Source: CAWVSB01 sp036960375 (GTDB lineage Bacteria > Pseudomonadota > Gammaproteobacteria > Pseudomonadales > CAWVSB01). From it: a stretch of DNA of 64,000 bases. Where the stretch lies: NCBI GenBank assembly GCA_036960375.1, contig JBALVY010000001.1, positions 744,001 through 808,000 on the forward strand, written 5' to 3'. Numbering within the stretch: position 1 is the stretch's first letter; every line of letters begins with the position of its first letter. Shown in pieces: positions 54,162 to 62,459 of the stretch. Under the pieces are notes generated by a model. That model searched no databases. It saw nothing but the letters and a program-made list of their open reading frames with translations, and had not been told where the DNA came from. Both the position numbers and the translations under genes were made by a program.

Positions 54162-55031
54162 CTAGAGTGCGGCTCTGAATTTATTTTTGATGGAGAGGCT
54201 CTTTCCCATAACCGCAATTCCTATGTTTCCGAGGTCTATAGTTGTAGCAACCCTATCGTCATTTTCAATTGTAAGCCACGCCTTTCTCATGCCTGATGAC
54301 CACGAAATATCGTCAAAGACAATAACGGAGTCTTTGGTAAGGTAGGGTAAAGCCTCCCTGAAATATCGCAATACGGCATCATGATCGTGGTGCCCATCAT
54401 TGAAAAAGAAGTCTACAGGTATCGAGGATTCCAAAACCCCTTTAAATGTCTCGTGGAATGGGCCAGTTATGACAGACACATTTTCGAGATTTAGGCATTG
54501 AAGCGACTCACGCGCAATCTTGGCAATTTTAGGCGATCCTTCTAAAGTTGTTAGCCAACCGGCTCCATTTAACTTTAAAGCACTGGCTTGGTATGACGCC
54601 GAAATTCCAACGCATGAGCCAAGCTCTACGCAGGATAGGGGGGTCAGCCTTCGAATCAATTTAAAGAGAAAAATTGCCCAGAATTTAGATTTACTCGCTT
54701 TACAAAGCTTGGCTACAGGAGCGGTCGATAGAATCCCTTGCTCCATTTCTTCATTGTTTCTGTTTGAGTTAGGCCTGCCTGCTCCATAATCAATTACGGC
54801 AATCTCTTCTTCCGAGTTTAGAAGTTTAGAACGTCGCTGTTCGACAGCTTCGATCAAAGTCTGCTCTTCGGCGGTGAAGTGCCTATTCAGTGTATCTTCC
54901 AGCGCGTATCCTATCGCCTTTATTTTTTCGGATTCGTGTGATGTGAGACGTTTTGCCAATTTCCTGGCACGATGTTTCCGATATGGTTGCGCTAGCAAGC
55001 TGAACAACTTTTTTAATAATCTCTTGGTCAT
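54162..55031 (-). CDS. SAM-dependent methyltransferase (Methyltransf_24-like)
   Basis: 289 aa on the strand opposite to the first half of the island. A basic N-terminus is followed by a Rossmann-type SAM domain: SCVELGSCVGISASYQASAL near residue 140, TLEGSPKIAKIARESL, PVDFFFNDGHHDHDAVLRYFREALPYL and VIVFDDISWSSGMRKAW. The NDGHHDHD metal-like motif fits O-methyltransferases. It probably modifies a sugar; the substrate is unknown. Confidence 0.82.
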   Translation of the reverse strand: MTKRLLKKLFSLLAQPYRKHRARKLAKRLTSHESEKIKAIGYALEDTLNRHFTAEEQTLIEAVEQRRSKLLNSEEEIAVIDYGAGRPNSNRNNEEMEQGILSTAPVAKLCKASKSKFWAIFLFKLIRRLTPLSCVELGSCVGISASYQASALKLNGAGWLTTLEGSPKIAKIARESLQCLNLENVSVITGPFHETFKGVLESSIPVDFFFNDGHHDHDAVLRYFREALPYLTKDSVIVFDDISWSSGMRKAWLTIENDDRVATTIDLGNIGIAVMGKSLSIKNKFRAAL

Positions 55032-55196
55032 TGGCTCTCTTGTGTACTCATGTTTTTGCTGGTTGTTTCGTTAGATTAACAGATTTCTTAGGCGGTTGAG
55101 ATTCAATTTTATTTTTTGTTGTTTCTGTCATGAAATTCAACGCTTTATCTCCAAATGAATCGTGAAACAGCCGGTTGAAGACCTACATTTTAGTTT

Positions 55197-55540
55197 TTAT
55201 TCATATCGATGAGGCCACGGATAGGTGTTGCTACTATGATTTTTTGATCCAGCCAAATAGTCCAGAGATGTTTGGCGGATAAGCTGCCCAAACCTGGCTG
55301 TGACCTTTTCGGCGCTGTTGCCCCAGTGGACTTCGTGCTGCTCCGTATCGGCCGGCATTGACCGGAACTTCAGGAGGTAGAATTGTAGTGGCATAGTGAC
55401 CGATAAGGCTGGTGGAGTGATTGATTACTCGTCCGCCTTCGGTATCGGGTAAATAGCGTATATTGCAGGTGTGATGCCTTAATGCATGTACTATTTCGTT
55501 ACAGTCTCTCCAGTTATGTAGTAGATATTGGACCACTTCG
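55197..55540 (-). pseudogene. Deleted remnant of a polyprenyl-phosphate sugar phosphotransferase
   Basis: Two frames match the intact enzyme at 58171-59487. One (from 55536) reads EIVHALRHHTCNIRYLPD and VINHSTSLIG, parallel to TILDALHLQTANIRYVPD and NQSTSQIG. The other (from 55394) reads YLLKFRSMPADTEQHEVHWG and KVTARFGQLIRQTSLD, parallel to QMLKFRSMPVNTEENGVSWG and KVSSAFGRFIRKTSLD. About 85 codons between them, and the catalytic end after TSLD, are gone. A non-functional second copy. Confidence 0.8.
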
Positions 55541-55554
55541 ATGTTTTGGCGGAA

Positions 55555-56319
55555 TTACAGTCGTGATGGTATTCTTTTTGGGTTGCTTGCGTGAATTATT
55601 ACCATCCAGGCGTATTTCCTAATAAAGGGGATGCGAAAAGCTGCTTTGTCCACTTTCCTTAGAAAATCACACAACCCGTGAAAAAAGAACATGTTTTTAA
55701 AAGGAACGGCGAACAATGTAAATAATGAAAAATAGTCGATTTTTATGTTGTGAAAATAGTCCTCTAGCAGTTGAATGTCTTCTCGCTTAAGAGGATGCTC
55801 ATCCTCCGTCCTCATTTTTGGTGTTAGTGTTCTATATAGGTTGATAAATGGGTTGTGGCCTAAGGGTTCCGAAAATACTATATGTCCGTCTACCCTTATA
55901 ATTCGTGATAGTTCTTGATAGGACTTTACTAAATCGAGATGGTGAATTATCCCTGTTCCGACAACAATATCGAAACTGTTGTCCTCAAATGCGGTATCTT
56001 CAGCGTTCATCACGAAATAGTCAGCATCGTATTCACTGCTCGCTATTTTCTCTTTTGCTTTTTTAATGCCTTCATGAGAGATATCAATGCCTGTAACAAT
56101 TGCGCCTAACTCCAACCATTCTTTTGATCCGCTGCCAGTGCCGCACCCATATTCCAAAAGTTTCTTGCCTTCGCAATGCTCGGATATTGTTTCTATATAC
56201 GAAATCCGCAAACTTCCATTTACTGAGTAATACTTGCGTGCATTCTTTCTTTCCCCGTCATCCCCACTAAATCTATCATCATGAAAAGATCGCTCTTTTT
56301 GTAATCGGTCTGTATTCAT
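55555..56319 (-). CDS. Class I SAM-dependent methyltransferase
   Basis: 254 aa with a Methyltransf_11-type domain: KLLEYGCGTGSGSKEWLELGA near residue 55, VTGIDISHEGIKKAKEKI, DYFVMNAEDTAFEDNSFDIVVGTGIIHHLD and FSEPLGHNPFINLYRTLTP. The C-terminus is hydrophobic/aromatic. It is the last gene of the island before dnaB. It probably methylates a polysaccharide or lipid-linked sugar. Confidence 0.85.
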   Translation of the reverse strand: MNTDRLQKERSFHDDRFSGDDGERKNARKYYSVNGSLRISYIETISEHCEGKKLLEYGCGTGSGSKEWLELGAIVTGIDISHEGIKKAKEKIASSEYDADYFVMNAEDTAFEDNSFDIVVGTGIIHHLDLVKSYQELSRIIRVDGHIVFSEPLGHNPFINLYRTLTPKMRTEDEHPLKREDIQLLEDYFHNIKIDYFSLFTLFAVPFKNMFFFHGLCDFLRKVDKAAFRIPFIRKYAWMVIIHASNPKRIPSRL

Positions 56320-56763
56320 TTAGCGCCTCTTACTCCTTGGGGGGAGTTTGTTACTATCCGAAAAATAGACGTGAGTATGCATCATATCTAATAGATATGA
56401 TGTGGCCCAATCATTCTAGTAATCTTTAATTAGGTTAATGTGCTCAAAGATACCCGACCTAAGTGTTTCAATCGAGCGCTATTGTTTGGTGTTACTGAAG
56501 ATTACGGCAAAAACCAGCGGCAGGAATCGTGTATATCGGATTGAGAAATAAGCGGGCATACGCGCGCGTCGAGATTATAAAGACTATCGTGTGCTTAAAA
56601 GTCCTGACCTCAGTTTTAGATTAAGATCAATCATTCAATCTTAGGCGGGTAATTTGAGGGTGAGCTCAATAGATTGGCCTAGCTATACGACAGTACTTGC
56701 TCTGACTGATAAAATTGTCCAAAATCGCTGTTCTAATGATTGTGGACGAAAACCTTGGAAGAT
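56320..56763. other. 444-bp gap between island and dnaB
   Basis: No gene found. The left part is AT-rich like the island; the right part must hold the dnaB promoter, but no -35/-10 pair at standard spacing stood out. It probably contains the right boundary of the island. No clear repeat matching the 45.3-kb end was seen by eye. Confidence 0.4.
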
Positions 56764-58158
56764 ATGCCCTACGCCATACCCGATGAGCCTCAATACAGCT
56801 CAAAGCCAGACTCTCGGGTAGAAAACCTCAAAATACCACCGCATTCTGTTGATGCGGAACAGTCGGTGATTGGTGGTTTAATGCTGTCCCCGGAAACCTG
56901 GGATACTATTTCCGATATTTTGACGGATGGAGACTTTTATCGTCCTCAGCATCGATTGATCTACGCCACTATGGCCGAACTGGTGGAGGCGCAGAGCCCG
57001 CTTGATGTCATTACCCTGTCCGAGGCCCTAAGCACCAAGGCCCAATTGGATCAAGTGGGTGGCATGGATTATCTCGGTGAACTGGCGACTAATACACCCA
57101 GCGTGGCCAATATACGAGCCTATGCCCAGATTATTCGTGAGCGGGCTACCTTGCGTCAGCTAATAGCGGCATCTCACGCTATAGCTGATGCCAGTTTCTT
57201 TCCCGAGGGGCGCGATGCAACCGATCTGCTTGCTGAGGCGGAGTCTCGGCTTACCGCCATCTCTGAGGGTCGGCCTAGCCTAGGTGGGCCGCAAGAGGTT
57301 AACCCGCTACTCAAGGCGGCCGTTGAGCGCATTGATGAGTTATTTAATAGTGAAGGCGGGATAACCGGTATTAGTACCGGATATAAAGACCTGGATGAAA
57401 TGACCTCAGGCCTGCAAAAGGCGGATTTAGTGATTGTCGCGGCACGGCCCTCCATGGGTAAAACCAGTTTTGCGATGAACTTGGTTGAAACGGCAATCAT
57501 CAATCAGGATAAACCGGTTGTGGTATTCAGCATGGAGATGCCCGCCGAATCCCTGATGATGCGTCTATTGTCCTCGGTAGGGCGTATCAATCAGACTCGT
57601 ATCCGCAGCGGGACCATGATTGAGGAAGATTGGCCCAAGCTGACAGCAGCTATCAATAAGTTGAAGGATCGACCTCTCTATATCGACGATACACCTGCCC
57701 TTAGCCCTAGTGAGGTGCGCAGCCGTTGTAAGCGTATTCTGCGTGAGAAGGGTGAATTGGCGATGATAATGGTAGATTACCTACAGTTGATGCAGGTACA
57801 TGGTAGTCAGGGTGGCCGGGTAGAAGAGATCTCAGAAATTTCCCGTTCCTTGAAGAGTATTGCCAAGGAATTTAATTGTCCTGTGGTGGCTCTATCTCAG
57901 CTCAACCGGGGTTTGGAGCAGCGACCTAATAAGCGGCCCATCAACTCGGATCTGCGTGAGTCAGGCGCCATCGAGCAAGATGCTGATGTCATTACCTTTA
58001 TCTACCGTGATGAAGTGTATAACGAAGATAGTCCGGAGAAAGGTGTAGCCGAGATTATCATCGGAAAGCAGCGTAATGGCCCCATCGGCAGCTGCAGACT
58101 TGCTTTTATTGGTGAATTTACTCGATTTGAGAACTTGTCTTTCACTCCAGAATATTAG
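56764..58158 (+). CDS. dnaB: Replicative DNA helicase DnaB
   Basis: 464 aa from the ATG at 56764 (GGAAG just upstream); a GTG at 56740 would add eight residues. The N-terminal domain starts LKIPPHSVDAEQSVIGGLML; the linker and RecA-like motor contain AARPSMGKTSFAMN (Walker A), SMEMPAESLMMRLLSSVGRI, IMVDYLQLM (Walker B) and ALSQLNRGLEQRPNKRP. No intein. It is the hexameric fork helicase. In relatives it follows rplI directly; here about 11 kb intervene. Confidence 0.97.
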   Translation: MPYAIPDEPQYSSKPDSRVENLKIPPHSVDAEQSVIGGLMLSPETWDTISDILTDGDFYRPQHRLIYATMAELVEAQSPLDVITLSEALSTKAQLDQVGGMDYLGELATNTPSVANIRAYAQIIRERATLRQLIAASHAIADASFFPEGRDATDLLAEAESRLTAISEGRPSLGGPQEVNPLLKAAVERIDELFNSEGGITGISTGYKDLDEMTSGLQKADLVIVAARPSMGKTSFAMNLVETAIINQDKPVVVFSMEMPAESLMMRLLSSVGRINQTRIRSGTMIEEDWPKLTAAINKLKDRPLYIDDTPALSPSEVRSRCKRILREKGELAMIMVDYLQLMQVHGSQGGRVEEISEISRSLKSIAKEFNCPVVALSQLNRGLEQRPNKRPINSDLRESGAIEQDADVITFIYRDEVYNEDSPEKGVAEIIIGKQRNGPIGSCRLAFIGEFTRFENLSFTPEY

Positions 58159-58170
58159 AATTGATGAGTT

Positions 58171-59487
58171 CTAATACGCATTTTTGTTGATCAAACCCTT
58201 AATTGGGGTGAGCAGTATGATTTTTAGGTCAAGCCATAGTGACCAGTTTTGAATGTAATACAGGTCGTGCTCGATTCTCGCGTTAAGGTCTGTATCTCCT
58301 CTTAGTCCATTTATCTGTGCCCATCCTGTGATGCCTGCTTTAACCTTATGTTTTTTCATATAGTCAGGGACTTGTTGTTTAAGTCGTTCAACAAATATCG
58401 TTCTTTCGGGGCGTGGTCCCACAATAGACATATCGCCACGGAGAACATTGATAAATTGAGGTAGTTCGTCTAGAGATGTTTTGCGAATAAATCGACCAAA
58501 AGCGCTAGAAACCTTCTCATCACTGCCACCCCAGCTAACGCCATTTTCTTCCGTGTTTACTGGCATCGAGCGAAATTTAAGCATCTGGATTGGCCGAAGA
58601 TCGAAGCTGATACGTTCTTGTTTATACAGTATCGGCCCGGGCGATGAGATTTTTACCCCGATGGCGAGAACTATCAGTATAGGACTTAGAACTATTAAGA
58701 TGAGCGCCGAGAGTAATCGATCCTCTACTGCCTTTATTGTCAGGTTGACGCCAGACATCGGAGTCATAGATAGATTGACTACCGGGATACCGCCAATCTG
58801 ACTGGTGGACTGATTCAGCAAATTGTAGCTAAACAGGTCAGGTACATATCGAATATTGGCTGTCTGCAGATGCAGTGCGTCCAGTATCGTATTTATTCTG
58901 CTGCTTTCGGCGAGCGGTAGGTAGATCCATACTTCTTTAGCATGACTTTGGTCGATGGCCAAAGCCAGCTCGCTTGTTAAGTCATCAATGTCATCGTCAA
59001 TAATGTATTGCCGGGCGATGTGGTAACCACTGTGCTCCAATGATTCTGCGAGGTTAGTTGGTGGCGGATGATTTTTATGGGAGATGAGCAAAACATCATC
59101 GATATTGTAACCCTTGGCGCGTAGTTTTCGAATGATCATATAGTAGATGAAGCGAAAACCTACGCCCAAACCATAGGTGACAAGCATTGTAGACGTTAAC
59201 CAAATTCTTGAATAATCTTCTGCGGTTTTGCTGAGTACCAAGTAAAGCATGATAATGCAGGCAGAAATTGCGCCAGTGGCAGTATATCTCCCCATAATTT
59301 CAGTCAAACGAATATCTCGCCAGGATTGGTAAACGCCACTACAAAATGCGATGAGGAGGAATAGTGAGATACCAGCGCTAACAGACTTCAGTGGATTGAA
59401 ATGTGCATCGGTTTGTGCATAAATTAATGAAAACATTGAGGTCGCGGCTAACGCGATTATGATTGCATCGGCAATAGCGGTGAGCAA
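58171..59487 (-). CDS. Undecaprenyl-phosphate sugar phosphotransferase (WcaJ/EpsE-like)
   Basis: 438 aa. Four or five N-terminal membrane segments (about 1-110) and a CoA-binding-like domain (about 125-235) precede the C-terminal catalytic domain. That begins KAVEDRLLSALILIVLSPILIVLAIGVKI and contains SPGPILYKQERISFDLRPIQMLKFRSM, RKTSLDELPQFINVLRGDMSIVGPRPE and KAGITGWAQINGLRGDT. It transfers the first sugar-1-phosphate to undecaprenyl phosphate, starting the polymer. A decayed second copy lies at 55197-55540. Convergent with dnaB (12-bp gap). Confidence 0.93.
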   Translation of the reverse strand: MLTAIADAIIIALAATSMFSLIYAQTDAHFNPLKSVSAGISLFLLIAFCSGVYQSWRDIRLTEIMGRYTATGAISACIIMLYLVLSKTAEDYSRIWLTSTMLVTYGLGVGFRFIYYMIIRKLRAKGYNIDDVLLISHKNHPPPTNLAESLEHSGYHIARQYIIDDDIDDLTSELALAIDQSHAKEVWIYLPLAESSRINTILDALHLQTANIRYVPDLFSYNLLNQSTSQIGGIPVVNLSMTPMSGVNLTIKAVEDRLLSALILIVLSPILIVLAIGVKISSPGPILYKQERISFDLRPIQMLKFRSMPVNTEENGVSWGGSDEKVSSAFGRFIRKTSLDELPQFINVLRGDMSIVGPRPERTIFVERLKQQVPDYMKKHKVKAGITGWAQINGLRGDTDLNARIEHDLYYIQNWSLWLDLKIILLTPIKGLINKNAY

Positions 59488-59569
59488 GGCAGAGCCTGGT
59501 AACCTGTTGTGTTTACTGGGAGTGTTCAGGGCAGCTGATATCCATGTCGATGCTTGGTAGTATCATTAT

Positions 59570-60634
59570 ATGCAATTTGATGGAAAAGACATGCAAGATA
59601 ACAATGAACCGGTTCATGGGCGAGTGAAGCCTCCGCCTGTTGTTAGTGTAATTATGCCTTGTTATAACGAAGTCAGGTTTATTCGAGAGGCAGTGGAGAG
59701 TGTTATCTGTGCTCTGCGCGCAGCTCCTGCAGCTGAATTCTTGATTGCAGATGGCGGCAGTGACGACGGAACGCTAGAAGTGTTATCAGAGTTAGCTGAA
59801 AAATATGATGTTATCACTGTGCTCCATAACGCTAAACGCAAGCAGGTCTTTGCCCTGAATCAACTGCTTGATATGAGTGCTGGAGAGTTTATCGTTCGCT
59901 GCGACGCTCATGCTATTTATCCTTCAGATTATATAGAGAGACTGGTTGAATACCTGAAAGCGCACCCCGAGGTCGGCAATGTTGGTACGCAAGTGGCTAC
60001 GATAGCCAAGGATACAAGTGTGCGTTCCGAAGCCATTGCCAGATGTATGAGTTCCGTATTTGGGGTGGGGAGCTCTCACCGTACAAAATCCGTGAATGAT
60101 GTCCGGCTTGTAGATACTCTGTTATTTGGGGCATGGTCCAGAAAAGTTTTTGACGAAGTTGGGAGTTTTGATATTTCATTTGTCCGGGGTCAGGATGCAG
60201 AGCATAACTACCGTATCCGAAAGGCAGGGTACAGCGTTGTGCAAATACCAGGGCCATCTTTACAATACATTGCGCGCGAAAGCATAGCGAAGCTGTTTAA
60301 GCTGATGCTTCAATATGCGTCAGTTAAACCGGCGATACTTAAAAAACATGGTGGGTTGCCTACGGTTCGCTCACTTGTTCCGGCGACCCTGTTGGCTATT
60401 TTGTTGGGTCTGGTTCTGGTAGATACCCGCTTAGCGGGAGGTTTGCTGTTGGTATATGGTTTTTGTTGTATTCTCTTTTCAGCACTGGAAATTTTAAAAA
60501 ACAACGATCGGCTGTCTCTCTTACCATATGTGGCGGTAGGATTTATGGCACAGCATTTGGGGCATGCCATCGGGTTCTATTTGGGAATATTCAGGGTTAT
60601 GTTTGGAAAAACCGATTGGGGAGGGACCCGCTAG
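59570..60634 (+). CDS. ExoA-like glycosyltransferase family 2
   Basis: 354 aa; an in-frame ATG at 59591 is possible. It has PVVSVIMPCYNEVRFIREAVESV, FLIADGGSDDGTLEV, GEFIVRCDAHAIYPSDYIERL (metal DAH in place of DxD), RGQDAEHNYRIRKAGYSVVQIP and two or three C-terminal membrane segments. This layout is that of ExoA-type enzymes adding the second sugar to lipid-linked exopolysaccharide units. Divergent from the phosphotransferase gene (82 bp). Confidence 0.88.
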   Translation: MQFDGKDMQDNNEPVHGRVKPPPVVSVIMPCYNEVRFIREAVESVICALRAAPAAEFLIADGGSDDGTLEVLSELAEKYDVITVLHNAKRKQVFALNQLLDMSAGEFIVRCDAHAIYPSDYIERLVEYLKAHPEVGNVGTQVATIAKDTSVRSEAIARCMSSVFGVGSSHRTKSVNDVRLVDTLLFGAWSRKVFDEVGSFDISFVRGQDAEHNYRIRKAGYSVVQIPGPSLQYIARESIAKLFKLMLQYASVKPAILKKHGGLPTVRSLVPATLLAILLGLVLVDTRLAGGLLLVYGFCCILFSALEILKNNDRLSLLPYVAVGFMAQHLGHAIGFYLGIFRVMFGKTDWGGTR

Positions 60635-60649
60635 GTCCTGTTATGCTTG

Positions 60650-61312
60650 CTACCAGCCAAGCTCCTCTCTCAACTTGTTCATATGCTCCCGCTGCTCTTG
60701 AGTAGATAAAGCCGGTTCCTGGCTTTTCTCAATCGCAGTAAATTCTCCAATGCTCAGCGTCTCACCACGCTGCACTCTCTGGCAATAATCCTTATAACGC
60801 GCTGAGAATACGGGGAATGCGGTTTTCTCGTTATTACTTGCCAAAAAGAACCAATCGCTGGCTTTGCCAGCTAGATATACCGCCGGGTGGCTCCAAGCAT
60901 ATTGTTGCTTTGGGCTGGGGGCGCGGCAGGCTTCAAGATAGGCTTGGCGGGGTGTGGGTAGGCCCAGCTCGCTCAGGCCTTCTTCGCAATATTTGAGAAT
61001 GCCTCTTACAGTGGGCAGAAATTCGGATTCTCTTACTGCACGTTCGGCGGCTGCTAGCACCACTTCATCGCTATAGGTTTGCAGGCTGGTAAACCACAGT
61101 TTTTTGGCGTATTTAAGTTCGTCTACGCCGCTATAGGCTTTGTAAAACTGGTTATGATAATTGAGCCGGAACAGGGTGAAGACTTGATTTATCGCATCTT
61201 TGCCCAGCAGTACGGGCGTCTCGGCCTTACCAATCTGTGTCGGTGAGGTCTTCTGTGATTGAGCGAGATCGCGTGCTACTTGCTCCAGCTTTTGATTGAT
61301 GTTTTCCGTCAT
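60650..61312 (-). CDS. Lambda P-like replication protein
   Basis: 220 aa. The middle resembles phage lambda P and the replication protein P group of Pseudomonas: INQVFTLFRLNYHNQFYKAY, KLWFTSLQTYSDEVVLAAAERAVRESEFLPTVRGILKYCEE, then AWSHPAVYLAGKASDWFFLA and FSARYKDYCQRVQRGETLS. Lambda P captures and loads DnaB helicase. Here the gene is chromosomal, with no phage genes around. It overlaps the upstream DnaT-repeat gene by 86 bp. Helicase loading is inference. Confidence 0.8.
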   Translation of the reverse strand: MTENINQKLEQVARDLAQSQKTSPTQIGKAETPVLLGKDAINQVFTLFRLNYHNQFYKAYSGVDELKYAKKLWFTSLQTYSDEVVLAAAERAVRESEFLPTVRGILKYCEEGLSELGLPTPRQAYLEACRAPSPKQQYAWSHPAVYLAGKASDWFFLASNNEKTAFPVFSARYKDYCQRVQRGETLSIGEFTAIEKSQEPALSTQEQREHMNKLREELGW

Positions 61313-62369
61313 CGCTTAAACCGTATTGATGGCGCTTGGCCCACTGATGTTTAACGTGCTGCAAAAACTTGCTGTTCCACGAGTTATGCAGCTGGTTGCT
61401 GTCACGCCAGAATAACACGAATTCGGCCACTTGTTGGGTGGCAAAATCACGCTCTATAGTGGCCATCTTTAAAATATCGTAGGCATCTTCGCTGGGTTTC
61501 CAGTCGGCCGCAATACGGTGGGGTTCGGTATTGTGCTCCAGGCTTGAGGTATAACGACCCCACTGGCGGCGGATATGACCAATAAATTTGGCGTTCCAGC
61601 TTTTGGTTGATTGACCACGTTCACGCCAATAGAGCACAAATTCAGGAATGGTATCGGCAATAAAGTTGGCATGAATACCGCTGCGAGTCAGGATCTCCAT
61701 GGCGTCTTCACTGGGTTGCCAGTTGGCGGGCAGTTGGTGAGCTTCAACTTCGGTGGCCTGAAAGCCGCTTTGCTGTCGGCTGGGTGCTGCGGCCTGTTGC
61801 CGTTTAAATTCTCCTTGTACTTGCTTGAGAAACTTACTGTCCCAGGAGTGGGTCTTACCTTGACGGTCACGCCAATATATTTTGAATTCTTCTGCCTGTG
61901 CCAGTGCGTACTCACGGGGTACGCCATGCATTTGGGTCAGCGTGCCTAATACTTCCTCGCTGGGTGTCCAGTCTGGCCGTATTACTGAGGCAGAAGGCAT
62001 TTGTTGTTGGGGCCACTGTTGTTTGGGGCTGGCTCGGCGCGGTGCTTTGACTTCTTCCTTTACCGGTTGGTTTAAAGCGACACAGAAAGAATCAGCCAGC
62101 GCCAGTTCAGGGTGATGCAGCAGGATGATGCCCAGATCACCCAGTCGGCGGCTGATGCTGTCAATTTGCTCCAGACTCCAGAAAGGCAGGGCTTCCCGCA
62201 ATTTGGGCAGTGGAATATCCAGCCAGTGATAATTATCACGCAGTCGTGGCTCTCCAAACTGGATAAACTGGTTAAGTACCTGCAATAGCACGGTTTCTTC
62301 CAGCCCTAGCGTGGCTGCCAGAGACACCGGAATGACTATTTGCTGTTCTGATGTAAGAGAAGAGGACAT
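61227..62369 (-). CDS. Protein with three tandem DnaT-like ssDNA-binding repeats
   Basis: 380 aa. Residues 1-105 form a winged-helix-like domain (VIPVSLAATLGLEETVLLQVLNQFI...LEQIDSISRRLGDLGIILL). Three repeats of about 60 residues follow at 131-190, 214-273 and 287-347. Each shows W.PSE...L near its start and EF..YWR followed by SW..KF..H at its end. They match the DnaT C-terminal DNA-binding domain, of which E. coli DnaT has one. A basic, Ser-rich tail ends ITEDLTDTDW. Likely a primosomal DNA-binding protein acting with the P-like protein; divergent from radA. Confidence 0.85.
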   Translation of the reverse strand: MSSSLTSEQQIVIPVSLAATLGLEETVLLQVLNQFIQFGEPRLRDNYHWLDIPLPKLREALPFWSLEQIDSISRRLGDLGIILLHHPELALADSFCVALNQPVKEEVKAPRRASPKQQWPQQQMPSASVIRPDWTPSEEVLGTLTQMHGVPREYALAQAEEFKIYWRDRQGKTHSWDSKFLKQVQGEFKRQQAAAPSRQQSGFQATEVEAHQLPANWQPSEDAMEILTRSGIHANFIADTIPEFVLYWRERGQSTKSWNAKFIGHIRRQWGRYTSSLEHNTEPHRIAADWKPSEDAYDILKMATIERDFATQQVAEFVLFWRDSNQLHNSWNSKFLQHVKHQWAKRHQYGLSDDGKHQSKAGASSTRSRSITEDLTDTDW

Positions 62370-62459
62370 AACACCATCTTTTTTGTTGGAAGGAGATTCT
62401 ACGGTGTGGTTTGTCCGCTGGCCAGTTTAGAATGGCCCAATTGATAAAAGGATTTAAAA

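Noticed and set aside
45283..56763. Direct repeats or tRNA marking the ends of the polysaccharide island
   Set aside because: None found by eye at either boundary, so integrase-type insertion is not supported.
60650..62369. Prophage remnant explanation for the lambda-P-like gene
   Set aside because: No integrase, repressor, structural gene or attachment site nearby; neighbours are radA, dnaB and polysaccharide genes. It cannot be fully excluded.
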